Positions 1-10,194 of a stretch of DNA of 64,000 bases are shown one piece after another. Every line of letters starts with the position of its first letter. The first letter of the stretch is position 1. Under the pieces are notes generated by a model that made no database searches, had not been told where the DNA came from, and was given only the letters and a program-made list of their open reading frames with translations. Location of the stretch: the NCBI RefSeq assembly GCF_018294505.1, contig NC_057800.1, positions 159,256,323 to 159,320,322 on the forward strand. The letters run 5' to 3'. A program made the translations under genes and the position numbers. Origin of the DNA: Triticum aestivum (Eukaryota; Streptophyta; Magnoliopsida; Poales; Poaceae).

Positions 1-490
1 TCGATGGCTATGGGATATCTTAGACTCAGGCCAAGGAGAAATCCTTGCTCGGCTAGCCCGTGCTAGCAGCGGCGTCATTCACGGGTGTTGTTTTCCCTTC
101 TTGAAGGCGCTGTCATGGCCTTCATCTGTGCCCCTCTTCGAGCTCAGGGGAAACCCTAGGTCCGGTTCTCCGGATCGGATGGCGCCGGCGTCTCGGCGCC
201 GTTCTCCTTCTTGAAGGCGCTATCTTGTTCGCTTGTGGTTGTCCCTGGTGGTGACTTTGCCGATGTTAAATCCATTACTTGTTCGGTCTGCCTCTCTTGT
301 TGGGTCTTGATGGGTTTAGCTGTGTGTATCCTCTGTTCTGGACCAAGCATCCCTTGTTCCTTTGCTCCGTGCAGCATGTTCGCACCTTCTTGCATTTGTG
401 TCATGTATTCTACCTAACTTTGTACCCATTCTATTTCCTTCTATCAATGAAAGATACGTAAGCTTTGCGTATTCGCGAAAAAAGCAATTC
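1..490 (+). mobile_element. Retroposon-like 3' tail (LINE or SINE-like)
   Basis: The segment has no long conserved ORF. It ends with a tatcaatgaaagatacgtaa stretch, then tttgcgtattcgcg and a run of A at about 477-483. An adenine tail preceded by a short conserved coda is what 3' ends of grass LINE and SINE copies look like. The 5' part of the element lies outside the window. A short motif ttcttgaaggcgct occurs twice (about 101 and 208), possibly an internal duplication. The retroposon class is inferred; it could also be the 3' untranslated region of a host-gene retrocopy. Confidence 0.45.
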
Positions 491-1986
491 CACTGAAAAA
501 ATCGAGCTGGGAAACCACCCCCTCTCCCCACACCCGCCATTCTAAGGCGATATATCTCGCGTCTATGGAAGCTCATTTCCGAGACATGATAACCGCTGGA
601 GGACACTCCATGTAATGCTCTAAATGAAAATTAGACAAGCCATCTTCACACAAGGAAACCAACATCGCTACGTGGGGCTATAAACCGAGCTAAACAAGAA
701 AAAAATGAAAAGGTAGCAGATGAAGGCACATATCCACGCGTATTGTTGCATGTGATCTGTGAGTTAGATCACCGGTTCTTCCAAGATATATACTACAACT
801 CAAAAAAAGAAAAGATACTACGTCCAAACCTCTTGAACGTCAGTAATTTGCACAGCACGCGAAAGACTAGCGTGAATCGCGCGCGCATCTCCCATGTCCT
901 AGGAAGATCACATCCCCATGCGTAGTTACCAACCACAAGCCCACGATATGGGATCTCCCAAATCTGCACTGATCTAGGCTTAAGCACCTTCCGATCTCAT
1001 TTTTCAACGCATTAAGCACCCCCGGGATATGGATAGATCACATCACTTGCATCGCACGTATGCAACCTGCGAGGCTGCGATTACCCCGATGCAGTCCTCA
1101 CGCGCCGGTCGAAATGCGCCAACGATTCACGAGGCGGAGGCAACTAATTAAACTCGGATCGATCGATCGATCTAGGAGTACTTACTCATCTGCGGATATA
1201 TATTGATCCGCGGATCTTCAAGTCCTTGCATAATCTACGTGCAGATCAGGCTATGATCCTGATACGATTTCTCCGCTTCCCAGCTGCCTCCCGTTTTGTA
1301 TATGCATATTGCTGAGGCTCTTTCCGCTGTCACGGAGTACGTCAACTACACGAGTTGGCGATTTTGTTAATGATTAGCAGCCCAAGATGGCTGGGCCTGG
1401 GCGTACTCGGGCGCATGATGGGATCGAATCATGTATGCTTGTGCATGCTAGCTAGCTGTGACAGTGATGCCGACGCAAATTGCAGGGCTCGCGACAAGCG
1501 TGGATCCCCTTTAAAACACCCTCACCCAACGCGTGGGCACTATCATATTGTCCACAACCCCTGTTGGCCAGGAGCTCCACGAGTGGCCATCTCCCACCAG
1601 ATCTTCATATACAGCCACTGACATGTGAGCCGGGTGGATCCAATTTAAAATCTCCGCGGAGGGAAAGACATCCAGGCTCGGTATTTTAATTTTAATGGAC
1701 ACGATCGCGCGATCAAGGGGGGAAAAGTCACGTCCTACTTGGCGAGGGCGATCGTTCTTGGAAGCTGGAGATGTGGCTTAGAAAATCGCCGCGGCAGATC
1801 GGCCTGAATCTTTCCAAGGATCTCGTCCAGCTAGCGCCCCGTCGACGATGGATCACCAATAATCAATGGCGCCCTCATGGACTCCTACTTGTATATATAT
1901 GCGCGCCCTGCTGGCTGTCGCTGTTGGTGAGTCGCCATCGTCGGTGTATATAAACGCATTGTTGCATAGCACGCGGGTGATACTAT
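491..1986. other. Upstream region of the SPEAR-like gene
   Basis: About 1.5 kb without a credible ORF and without any repeat family I recognise, so it may be low-copy DNA. It contains a gatcgatcgatcgatc run near 1156-1173 and a short palindromic stretch around 1190-1215 (tccgcgga-like). The last 200 bases are rich in CG and lead into two TATA-like boxes before the gene. It is the likely promoter and upstream regulatory region of the gene starting at 1987. Confidence 0.4.
1892..1954 (+). promoter_or_regulatory. TATA-like boxes upstream of the SPEAR-like gene
   Basis: Two candidates are visible: TATATATAT at 1892-1900 and TATATAAA at 1947-1954. With a usual TATA-to-start distance of about 30 bases, the first would give a leader of roughly 60 bases. 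The second would start transcription almost at the ATG at 1987. The upstream box is therefore the more plausible one. This is inference from spacing only. Confidence 0.4.
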
Positions 1987-2614
1987 ATGGGGAGCAGCAG
2001 CGTCGACGGAGCCGGCGAGATGTGCTTGGAGGCTGGCGCCGGCAGGGCGGGGAGGCGCGGCGGGAAGAAGGCGGCGGAGATGAAGGCCGCCAAGCAGCCG
2101 CAGCGCGGGCTCGGCGTCGCGCAGCTGGAGAAGATCCGGATGCAGAACCAGATGATCGCCGCGTACCGCTCCGGCCTGCCTCCGCCGCCTCCGCCGCAGC
2201 AGGTGCCGTACGCCGCAGTCCCGACGGCCGGCGCCGCATCGTCTTTCCAGCCCTATCTAGCTGTAAGTACCTACTTGAAAATCGAAATGCTGCATGCATC
2301 AGATGACATGTATGCGTAGCTTAAGCTTACCTTTGTGCGCGCGCGTGGTTTCTCAGGGTTGCTTTGAGGCGATGGACCGGAGGATCGCTGACGTGCAGTA
2401 CAGCCAGTACTACGCGGAGAACCTGCTGCCTAACAGCTCCAGCCGGCCGCCGTCGACGTCGCCGCTCTTCGTCGTCCATGACTCGTCGTCGTCAGGACAG
2501 AGGCAGCAGCAGACGCCTCACGAGTACGACTACTGGATGCGCCACAGCCACGAGTCCAGCGGCCGCGGCGGCGCCGGAAGCACGGAAGAGCTAGATCTGG
2601 AGCTGAGGCTGTAG
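1987..2614 (+). CDS. SPOROCYTELESS/SPEAR-like (TCP-interacting, EAR-motif) repressor, 2 exons
   Basis: Exons are 1987-2262 and 2357-2614, separated by a 94-bp intron with a GTAAGT donor and a CAG acceptor. The splice is in phase 0 and gives 177 residues. An in-frame TGA nine bases upstream fixes the ATG. Residues 27-35 are basic, 39-51 read QRGLGVAQLEKIR (the conserved SPL/SPEAR motif), 65-70 are a proline run, and the protein ends in LDLELRL at 171-177, a classic LxLxL EAR motif. In this family (SPL/NZZ and SPEAR/TIE proteins) the first motif region is associated with binding class II TCP transcription factors and the EAR end recruits TOPLESS co-repressors, affecting sporogenous-cell, ovule and leaf development. 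Nuclear location is inferred from the family. The protein is short but both signature ends are present, so it looks intact. The specific orthologue cannot be told from sequence alone. It is the only convincing ordinary host gene in the window. Confidence 0.85.
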
Positions 2615-3923
2615 GAGACGCCACGGTGAGCTCGATAGATCGAAGTGTCTACTCTAATTAATCATGTGTCCGTGCATGCATGGGCGAAGCGCCATGCGGG
2701 AGAGAGGGAGAGGATCAGAGGAGGGGCTTAGAATTAGATTGATCGATTAGCTATCAAACTGGCGGTGCCAGAGTTAGCTGCTGCTTAATTTGCTGACGGA
2801 ATGGCTGATGCTTTCGTTCTGGAACTGTGGGATGACTGATAAACGTACGCTGCCACGCGCGACCGATACATGCATGTAAATCTTGTTTAACACCTTATTA
2901 ATTGAAATGGTTACCAGTTTGTAGAGGAAACTTTACATACATGTGTTGCGTAGTACTTTCAAATTGATTTCAGACGGGGGAATTTAAGCGGCCTATATGG
3001 CTGTGATGTGCCTGTACTTGGGTCCATCACTCTTTTCCTTCTTTTCTTTTCTTACCAGCAAACATGTCTGTCCGTTGTATCGGGAGAAAAAATATCTCAT
3101 GCCCCTGGCTCCATAAGCATAGTTCAATACCCTCCTTCCAACAGATCCATATTCTTTATTAAAAAAATCGTCCCACTCGTGTCGTCGCTTATCCTCATTC
3201 TCGTCCTTGCCGACTATGACCAAGGTATCATCCGAATGTGCTCAATCTCAAGGTGATAGGCTCGGCCAGCACACGACACACCTGTCGTTGAACCGAGCTG
3301 GCATAAGAGAATGTTTATAACTTCAAATTAATCTAGTCGAGTTGGACGTGAGTGCCATCCCCAACGAGCTACTCCCTACACTCGATGCATGTGCACGACT
3401 ACATATTTGCAAGGAACTCGACTATCCTAAAAGACGTGTAAGTTAATAAGACATGGAGTAGTTGAAGCAGTTTTCAAGAAAAAACGGTCAAAAAATCGGC
3501 AAAACCTAAAATGGTGGAGGTGAGGTGGGAGAGAGGGAGTGCCGAGGAAAGAAAGAAGCACATGATAGAACCCTGCATATTCTTAGTTCTTACTTAATCT
3601 TATAACAATATAATGACAGGTAAATCATGTTGATTGCATATAAAATATTTATGCCCCATTGCTTCACACATACATTTTTTTTCTCTCTGGCGCAACATAA
3701 CTCTTATGAGCCAAAAATACGGAGGCGGTCCAACCCGGAAAGAGAGGAAGAAAAAACAAGTAAAGGCATGTTCCATCTTATTACTCATTGCCTAGCTCAC
3801 ATGATCTTTATGCTACAATTTTTCTGTCGCGATGTAGCACAAAACAATTATTTTGATAGTGTGGCTAGCCCATATGCTCGATTTTCAACACAGACGGCAA
3901 GGTAATAAAGCCTTGTTCTTCTA
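2615..3923. other. 3' flank and intergenic DNA
   Basis: The first 300 bases are probably the 3' untranslated region of the SPEAR-like gene (AT-rich, with ttaattaatcatg and cttattaattgaa stretches), but no canonical AATAAA signal stands out. Beyond about 3000 the DNA is AT-rich with a few short ORFs that resemble nothing recognised. I see no clear repeat boundaries here. Confidence 0.35.
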
Positions 3924-4113
3924 AAAAGAATGAATACGTATGCAACACCTCCTTTTTCTTAACATTTTGATGAACTTCTGAATTTCATTGTAATAATTAA
4001 AATCTACTAACATCAACGAAAAGAATGAATACGTATGCAACACCTCCTTTTTCTTAACATTTTGATGAACTTCTGAATTTCATTGTAATAATTAAAATCT
4101 ACTAACATCAACG
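3924..4113. repeat. Perfect 95-bp tandem duplication
   Basis: Copies at 3924-4018 and 4019-4113 are identical by eye. Each starts AAAAGAATGAATACG and ends CATCAACG. The unit has no coding signal. Identity over the full unit suggests a recent replication slip or unequal exchange. Confidence 0.95.
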
Positions 4114-4186
4114 GGTTGTGGATCTTGGAAACTAATCGTGTTGCGTACTTGCGGAGCGAGGTAACAATTTTCTAAACCATAGAATA

Positions 4187-4530
4187 ATGGGAAGGTTCAG
4201 GCTCCTCCTTCATGATCTTAACCTCAAGGAATCTCCTCTGATGGGAAGGCGGTACATGTGGAGTAACGAGCATCGTGCTCCTACGCTTGAAAAGATTGAT
4301 CGCTGGTTCTCTACCATTGAGTGGGACTTGACACATCCAGATTGTCTGATGCAGGCCCTCTCCACGTCCATCCAATCATTGCCCATTATTGATCTCGACC
4401 AATGTTGCGTTCTATCGCAAATCCCGGTTTCACTTCCAATCGTTTTAGATCAAGATGGTGGGTTTTCAGAACATCATGGTTGAAGGTTTGCACTCCGTCT
4501 GGCCACATAGTGATCCTTTTGTGGATCTTG
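4187..4530 (+). pseudogene. LINE endonuclease domain fragment
   Basis: The reading frame from 4187 contains MGRRYMWSNEHRAPTLEKID followed by RWF, the typical end of the apurinic-type endonuclease domain of plant L1 LINEs (consensus GR.yTWSN....ptL.rLDR.f). Around 4365 the reading frame shifts, and the neighbouring frame resumes with NHCPLL and FHFQSF, matching the usual LINE sequence leading towards the reverse transcriptase. No reverse transcriptase follows, because LTR-type sequence begins after about 4530. It is a dead, truncated fragment. Confidence 0.75.
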
Positions 4531-4950
4531 TTGATGGTGCACTACACCGGGGTGGCCCAGAGGCTAGGAAGCCCGACAGTGGGTTGGCCTCAGGGCTAAG
4601 GAGGCCTGAAGGAGGTCTAGCAGCCCGGGGGGCCTAGTTGGAGACCAAAAGACCATCTTAGCGTTCAAGCTAAGATGGCGGCCGCATGAGATCAGATAGG
4701 TTCCGTGTAAACCCTAGCCCCTATATAAGGCGGGGCTAGGGGTAGCCATTCCCATATACTCTGGTAGACTAGACTCTCGGTAGTCATATTCATCATCCTT
4801 GTAACTTCCTCGCACGAGGTGCTCCATCATCAATATAGAACAATAAGAATGATGATGACATAGGGTATTACCTCACTATGAGGGTCTGGAACCTTGGTAA
4901 CCCCCTTATGCGAACCCCCTTAAAGCATTTTCAGCCAAGCTAGCCACCGA
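4531..4950 (+). mobile_element. LTR remnant, probably gypsy type
   Basis: GC-rich sequence leads to a TATA-like CCTATATAAGG at about 4722. It is followed by a transcript-leader-like stretch (catcatccttgtaacttcc, about 4790-4810) and AATATAGAACAATAAG-type polyadenylation-like sequence. This arrangement is typical of Triticeae gypsy LTRs transcribed on the plus strand. Neither LTR end nor target duplication is clear, so it is treated as a truncated LTR. Confidence 0.4.
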
Positions 4951-5635
4951 TGACCCACAAGTATAGGGGATCGATCATGGTCCTTTTGATGAGTAAGAGT
5001 ATCAAATCCAACGAGGAGCAGATGGAATTGACAAGCGGTTTTCAACAAGGTTTCACTTCAAGTGTTGTAAGATAATTTCGATAGACAGTTTGACAACAAG
5101 ATAGTTTGAACAAGGTAGCAAGTAACAATAGTAACAAAGTGTGGCAAGTGGTCCAATCCTTTATTGTGCTAAGGACAAGCCGGCGATACTTCTTATAGTG
5201 AGTAAAACGCTCTTAAGGACACATAGGAATATCGCCAAGTTACTTTTACCACGATTCATTGAGTTGATGTTCATTGCCTTGATACGTCTTACGTAGGTGG
5301 ACCGAGATAAGGTAATGTCCTTACTTGAACAAACACCTACTTATGATTATACCATGCAAGAAGCCGCAACTACAAAAGAAGTAATTAAGATAAATCTAAC
5401 CATAGCATTAAGCAATTGGATCCAGAACAACCCCTTACGAAATAATTCATAAACTAGGGTTTAGGTTTCTAACACTCCCACAACCCATCATCTACAAACT
5501 AATTCCACAATGCCTTACCCTAGGCCCAAAGATGGCGAGGTGTCATGTAGTCGACGTTCACATAACATCACCAGAGGAACAAGAACACAACATAATATCA
5601 AAACAATGAACAGGAATCAAATTCACATGATTACT
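4951..5635 (-). mobile_element. Gypsy-type LTR, minus orientation, part 1 (interrupted)
   Basis: It begins TGACCCACAAGTATAGGGGA, the reverse complement of the LTR end seen at 17949-17973. It aligns along most of its length with 33977-34450, for example at cttacttgaacaaacacc and the segment ending ctaaccatagcattaa. CACTA-A interrupts it after 5635, and the LTR continues at 32975. No coding region belongs to it in the window. Confidence 0.6.
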
Positions 5636-5692
5636 CACTACTGCAGGATGCTGCTAACGCGATACTATAATCAGAGACCCTTCGATGAAACT

Positions 5693-6090
5693 GTGTGCGA
5701 TGCAATAATCGCAAACGTTGGTGTAAAAGAACCGTCAAAAAAGGTGCAAAATGTTTGTGCTGGAGGATGCATCAAACATGGTTCAGATTTTAGTTGCGTG
5801 TGCGATGCAGGGCATACGGTTCAGTTCAATGAACTATTTGCGATGAGGCGAAAGAAAAGAAACAGGTAGCCATATGAAGGCGTGTGCAATATACAACATA
5901 CGGTTCACTCGGATGAACTGTTTGTGATTAGGTAACACAAAAGAAGCAGTCAGCCATATCAAGGTGTGTGCGATATACAACATGCGGTTCACTCGGATGA
6001 ACTGTTTGTGTTGAGACAAGAGAACATAAACGGTTTAATATAACAAGATATGTGTGATACGCGGCAAACAGGTTTGTAATCAGAAATGTG
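5693..6090. repeat. Left sub-terminal repeats of CACTA-A
   Basis: GTGTGCGAT or close variants recur at about 5693, 5798, 5882, 5966 and 6049, mostly about 84 bp apart. In three units they are followed by ACGGTTCA and (G)AACTGTTTGTG about 25-45 bp later. Arrays of this sort at CACTA ends are the binding sites of the TNPA-type accessory protein in known elements. That role here is inferred. Confidence 0.75.
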
Positions 6091-6177
6091 TGCAAAGACC
6101 GATAATAACACAGACGGTTGCTGCTAATAAGACATGGGTGTGTTGTGCGATGGGATTGCATACAGAACAACAACAAC

Positions 6178-6178
<1 letters not shown>

Positions 6179-6214
<36 letters not shown>
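6179..6214. repeat. (AC)18 microsatellite
   Basis: An uninterrupted AC run of 36 bases, preceded by an imperfect CAA run. It lies between the sub-terminal repeats and the exonuclease-like ORF of CACTA-A. Confidence 0.95.
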
Positions 6215-6216
<2 letters not shown>

Positions 6217-6583
6217 ATAAGGACATGGTTGCATAACCAAATTAGACATCCGCTTACATAGGTGGCTACTACAATTTGCACACACTAAAGTAAACTATTA
6301 CATGCATAATTACATAGGTGGCTACTACACACATGATATTTCCACACACCAATAAAGTAAACTATATATTACATGCATGATTAACTAGCATAAACGATCA
6401 TCTGATCATTATCTACTTCTTGTGACGCTTGCTCTGCTTGTGGCTCGATCCGGGCTCGTCGATTTGGGTAACGAGGCACTCCCTCATGTCAACGATCCGT
6501 CTGTGCATCTCGTAGCATGTGTACACGCTCTTGGCCGCGAACCTGAGGTGAGGTTCATCCAGTTGCCGCATCTAGGCCCTGTG

Positions 6584-7087
6584 CTAGAATATGGGACTTG
6601 TTCTCTGGGCATCCTGCTTCATCTTTTCGTAGTAGGGTTCGATGATGGCTGAGGCGAGTTCGACCAGGGAGTCCTTCTTCGTGCTGCCCCAGACCCTGTA
6701 GTGGTCACGGATTTCGACAAGGTTCTTGCAGGCCAAGCCCGTAACACTGAGCACTTTTACATCGTCGGTGGTTTCCACCATGGCGAACTTGTAGTTGGTG
6801 CTGTTGACAAACCTGTTGAAATGGTCGCAAGGCTCTGTGGCCATGCAGTAGTGGTAGATAAGGACATGATGACGCACGCACAACTGGGCGATGACAACCT
6901 TCTGATCTATGCCAGGACGACCGGTGGTGTACTGGAGGTCGATGCCGACCACATTGTACTTGTCTCGAGCAAGCAACTGCTCAACGCTGTTGATGTAGTC
7001 GTCCACCACGGCCGGGTCGATGGTGTACACCACTGAGAGATCCGTCCCCCTCGCGTGGGTCTCCACTCTATGCTCGCCGAACTCCAT
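6584..7087 (-). CDS. 3'-5' exonuclease-like (DnaQ/Werner-type) ORF carried by CACTA-A
   Basis: Reading from the ATG at 7087 gives 167 residues. The same frame is open further upstream only through a CA/TA microsatellite, so this Met is the sensible start. Residues 46-71 (VVGIDLQYT ... VVIAQLCV) match the Exo I strand region of plant Werner-like exonucleases, where D50 is present but the usual glutamate two residues on is Q52. Residues 99-113 resemble Exo II (D108/D109). Residues 141-157 (LVELASAII then PYYEKMK) resemble the helix before Exo III. The usual C-terminal Exo III part with its last aspartate is missing. The family degrades or trims nucleic acid 3' ends using two metal ions held by D, E, D and D residues. 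With Exo I altered and Exo III lost, catalysis is doubtful. It lies inside the CACTA arm, so it is probably a captured gene fragment. Expression is unknown. Confidence 0.6.
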   Translation of the reverse strand: MEFGEHRVETHARGTDLSVVYTIDPAVVDDYINSVEQLLARDKYNVVGIDLQYTTGRPGIDQKVVIAQLCVRHHVLIYHYCMATEPCDHFNRFVNSTNYKFAMVETTDDVKVLSVTGLACKNLVEIRDHYRVWGSTKKDSLVELASAIIEPYYEKMKQDAQRTSPIF

Positions 7088-7423
7088 TGGAGCGCCGCTA
7101 GACACCCCCTCTCTATGTGTCGTCGTGGGTGTGCTTATTGTGTTGTGGGACGCGATCAAAATGTTGAAGAGACTAAGCTTATAATGGCGGCGGGAATTAA
7201 AGGGGAAGCCGGGCGGCCAGGAATATCGGCAGGCCCTGATGGCAGTTATAATTTGCAGTGCGTAACTCCATCGTGCCGTACGTATCTGCATCGCGTGGCA
7301 ATGCGTGGCGCAACCGCATGCATATGGGGTCACCGACGTGATCGTGCGCACGCCGAACCGCTGGCAGAGCATGTGCGGAGGGATTTGAGCAGAGCGCTCT
7401 GTGGTTGCCTCAATGGCGAGCAA

Positions 7424-7424
<1 letters not shown>

Positions 7425-7507
<83 letters not shown>
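7425..7507. repeat. Compound (CA)29(TA)12 microsatellite
   Basis: The CA run spans 7425-7482 and passes directly into a TA run at 7483-7507. It lies about 340 bp upstream of the minus-strand exonuclease-like start. It creates long spurious ORFs on both strands (His-Thr and Cys-Val repeats). Confidence 0.95.
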
Positions 7508-8305
7508 GCATATAGCAGTTGAACACACAAGGAAAAACTGTCCACAAGCCGAGCGCGTCGACGGACGCGAGCAGAGCGCACCGCGGCGCCTAACGGCGAG
7601 CAGAGCTTGCCAAGGGACGCGAGCAGAGGCCGGCACAGTGATACGTGGCATATAGGACGAACTGTGCGAGCGATGAGGGAGACATCAAGCACGAGTCAGA
7701 TTAGAGTTGCGTGTGCGGTACGTGGCATACATTTGATCCATCCGAGTTGTTTATGATGGAATAAGCCGTGTGTGTTGCGGGCATACGCTTGCTGGTATAT
7801 AATCTTAAATTTAAACAAAAAAGTGTTAATGCATGTTACAAAAATTGTATAACTGGAAACTATGTTCAAATACGAATCCAACGATATAATCTTTGGCGAC
7901 ATGCATTCGTATTTTATTAGTTAAATCCTACTTATAAACCAGGACTAGGGTATAGTAGGTAATTAAATCGCAAATGTTTTTTTGTATTAACCGTATGTGT
8001 ACATGTCCTTTCGTCCTCCTCTCGCATGTCTTGTCACCCTGCAGCCGCAGATGGCTTACATCGCAAGCTTGCGCAGCGCGAGGGGGCGTTCTTTTGGCCA
8101 AACAGTGGCTCGAAGTGGCGCCAATGAATCATCGGTGAGCCCATTCCCGCGCAACCTCACAGGTTCCCGCCCGACTCGGTGAAATCCGCCAAAATCCCAA
8201 TGCTTTACCGGCCTGCTATATAAACCCTCATGGCCGGCGAGTCCTGTGTCGCATTTTCCCCTCCCTCCCTGTAGCTTATCCCGTATGCTTCTCCCATAAT
8301 CGCCA
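7508..8305. other. CACTA-A internal spacer
   Basis: No credible gene. A motif related to the left-arm repeats (gtgtgcggtacgtggcatac) occurs at about 7710, so the sub-terminal repeat type extends this far in diverged form. The rest is AT-rich with no clear structure. Confidence 0.4.
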
Positions 8306-9042
8306 ATGGCATCGGTCGGTGTCATCGTTGCTCAGCCACTACACTGTCATCAGAGGACAGCTCCAGTTGGGAGGCTACACCGCGGCGGCGGCTCAGTCCC
8401 CGGCTTAATGTAGTGCGTGTGGCGTCCCTATTGGGTGTGCGTGGAACACCCACCACACGCTCCGCTGCCACTGCCCGTCGGCAGCTGTTGCCCGCCGTTG
8501 CCGCCACACCACTGTTGAAAGCCAGGGCCATCGCCCGCTCCGCCACCGTGGCCCGAAGGCGGGAGGTGGCCGTCGTGGCCGCCACCCCACTGCCGGCCAT
8601 CACCCGCTCCACCACCGCGGCCCAAAGGCGGGAGGTGGCCGTCGTGGCCGGCATCCCATCATAGGCCGCTGTGGCCGCCAGCCCACCGTCGACCATCGGG
8701 ATCATCACCCGCTCCGCCACCATCACTCGAAGGAGGGAGGCGGAGGAGGAGGCCCGCACGTGCGTCAGCAACCTTGTGCACTACATCGAGTTCCCGCGGG
8801 AGGAGGAGGAGCGCCTTGTCGAGCATGCAAAGAGCCTTACCGTAGCCGTGGCCGCAGCACACGCCAACGCAGAGGCGAGGAATCAGGAGATCTATGAGCA
8901 GTCCGGCCGCTTCGAGAGGGATCGTCTGGAGCGACAGTGGGCGTTCGAGCTAGCGAGCGTCATTGAACGTGCAGCAGCGGCAGGCACCATATTGCATTTG
9001 TCCAGCTCGTCGATAGGCTCCTCCTTCTCTGCCTCTTACTGA
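8306..9042 (+). pseudogene. Broken alanine-rich ORF with coiled-coil-like C-terminus
   Basis: An ATG at 8306 opens a 35-codon frame ending at 8413. A second frame runs from there to 9042 and is broken by one TAG at 8662-8664. The middle (about 8470-8740) contains three imperfect repeats of roughly 26 residues (pattern ITRSTTAAQRREVAVVA). The last 100 residues are charged and alanine-rich, suggesting a helix or coiled coil. I recognise no family. The frame change and stop argue for a decayed or captured sequence inside CACTA-A; an undetected intron near 8400 is an alternative. Confidence 0.4.
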
Positions 9043-9510
9043 GCGCGCTCGACAAAGGAGAGGCTGCCGGAAGTAGCACAAAGCCCCTCTGTAGTAGTAG
9101 TATTTAGGGGCTATTTTGTTTAGTTCATCTGACTATAGATGTGTGGTGGAACTGTACAACATACTAGTATATATAGTTGAACTAGCTATTTCAGTACATG
9201 GTTGGCAACAATTGGGGAAAAGGTTGGTCAGTTCAGCTGTCGAGTTGAACTGTTTGTATAAATTAAGAACAACTGCTTAATCTATGAATGAAATCTATGC
9301 TTAATTACTGAATTTTAGTTGCAAAAATTAGATAGTACTAGTGATTTTTAGCTGCATATTTTGACAAATCGCAGTGTTACAAGGATTGACAAATGGCAGT
9401 GTTACTAGATCAACAAATGTCAATTTTTCCAGTTTGACAAATGGCAACATACCCAATATGAAAGATGCAAATCTTACCAAATTGTTTGTACGTGGTTGCA
9501 TACGGGTCAT
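9043..9510. other. CACTA-A internal spacer
   Basis: AT-rich, without a gene. A short motif tgacaaatggcag recurs three to four times, imperfectly, between 9360 and 9450, leading towards the next repeat block. Confidence 0.4.
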
Positions 9511-9826
9511 CCAAAACAACCGTTTGCGTTGAAGGGATGCACAAATCCTGCCTGCAAATTTTCCCTCGACTTAAGGGGGAAGACTATAGCTCTCACTTTG
9601 CATACGAGTGTTCTATCTAAAACATTTGCGATCTAGAGCTGCAGAAATCCTGCTCGGCGCATTTTCTCTTGGCTTCCTGGGGAAGCTGTCGGTTTGCATA
9701 CGGGTGTTCTAACTAAAAAGTTTGCGATCAAGAGCTGCACAAATCCTGCTAGGCACATTTCCCTTGGCTTCCTGGGGAACTTGTCGGTTTTGCATACGGT
9801 GTTCTAACTAAAACGTTTGCGGTGAG
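9511..9826. repeat. Tandem repeat, about 100-bp unit, three copies
   Basis: Units start near GTTTGCG (9523), ATTTGCGATC (about 9625) and GTTTGCGATC (about 9720), with a fourth partial start near 9815. Shared blocks are AAATCCTGC, CTTGGCTTCCTGGGGAA and GCATACGGGTGTTCTA. The copies differ by substitutions and small gaps. Confidence 0.75.
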
Positions 9827-10194
9827 TGTTTTATATTTAAAAACCGTATTAAACTGCGGCTTGGGCGCCACTAATGGAGAGGATGCGAGCAAGGCGTACG
9901 ACCATGGAAGTCAAAGGGCTCGCTTCCCGGTGAGCCTGCACGGCGTACAACTCGCACGCTTCTCGGTGAGCCTCCGCATTGGAGTACAGCTCGCATGCCT
10001 CCCATTTAGTCAAGAACTCAAGCATCTATCCGCATGACACCTCCTAGCCATTAAAAGAGTGAGACGTGGCATTACGTGAATGGTTAACAGAATGCACACA
10101 ATTTAAATTATACAAAATGTTTGAGATGTTACAGTGGCAGCTATTTGTTTCAAAATGCCTTTGTCGGCAGTTATTCGAGTGCGCCTTCTCTCAA

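Noticed and set aside
7055..7692. ORFs with long His-Thr, Cys-Val or Ile-Tyr runs
   Set aside because: They are translations of the CA/TA microsatellite.
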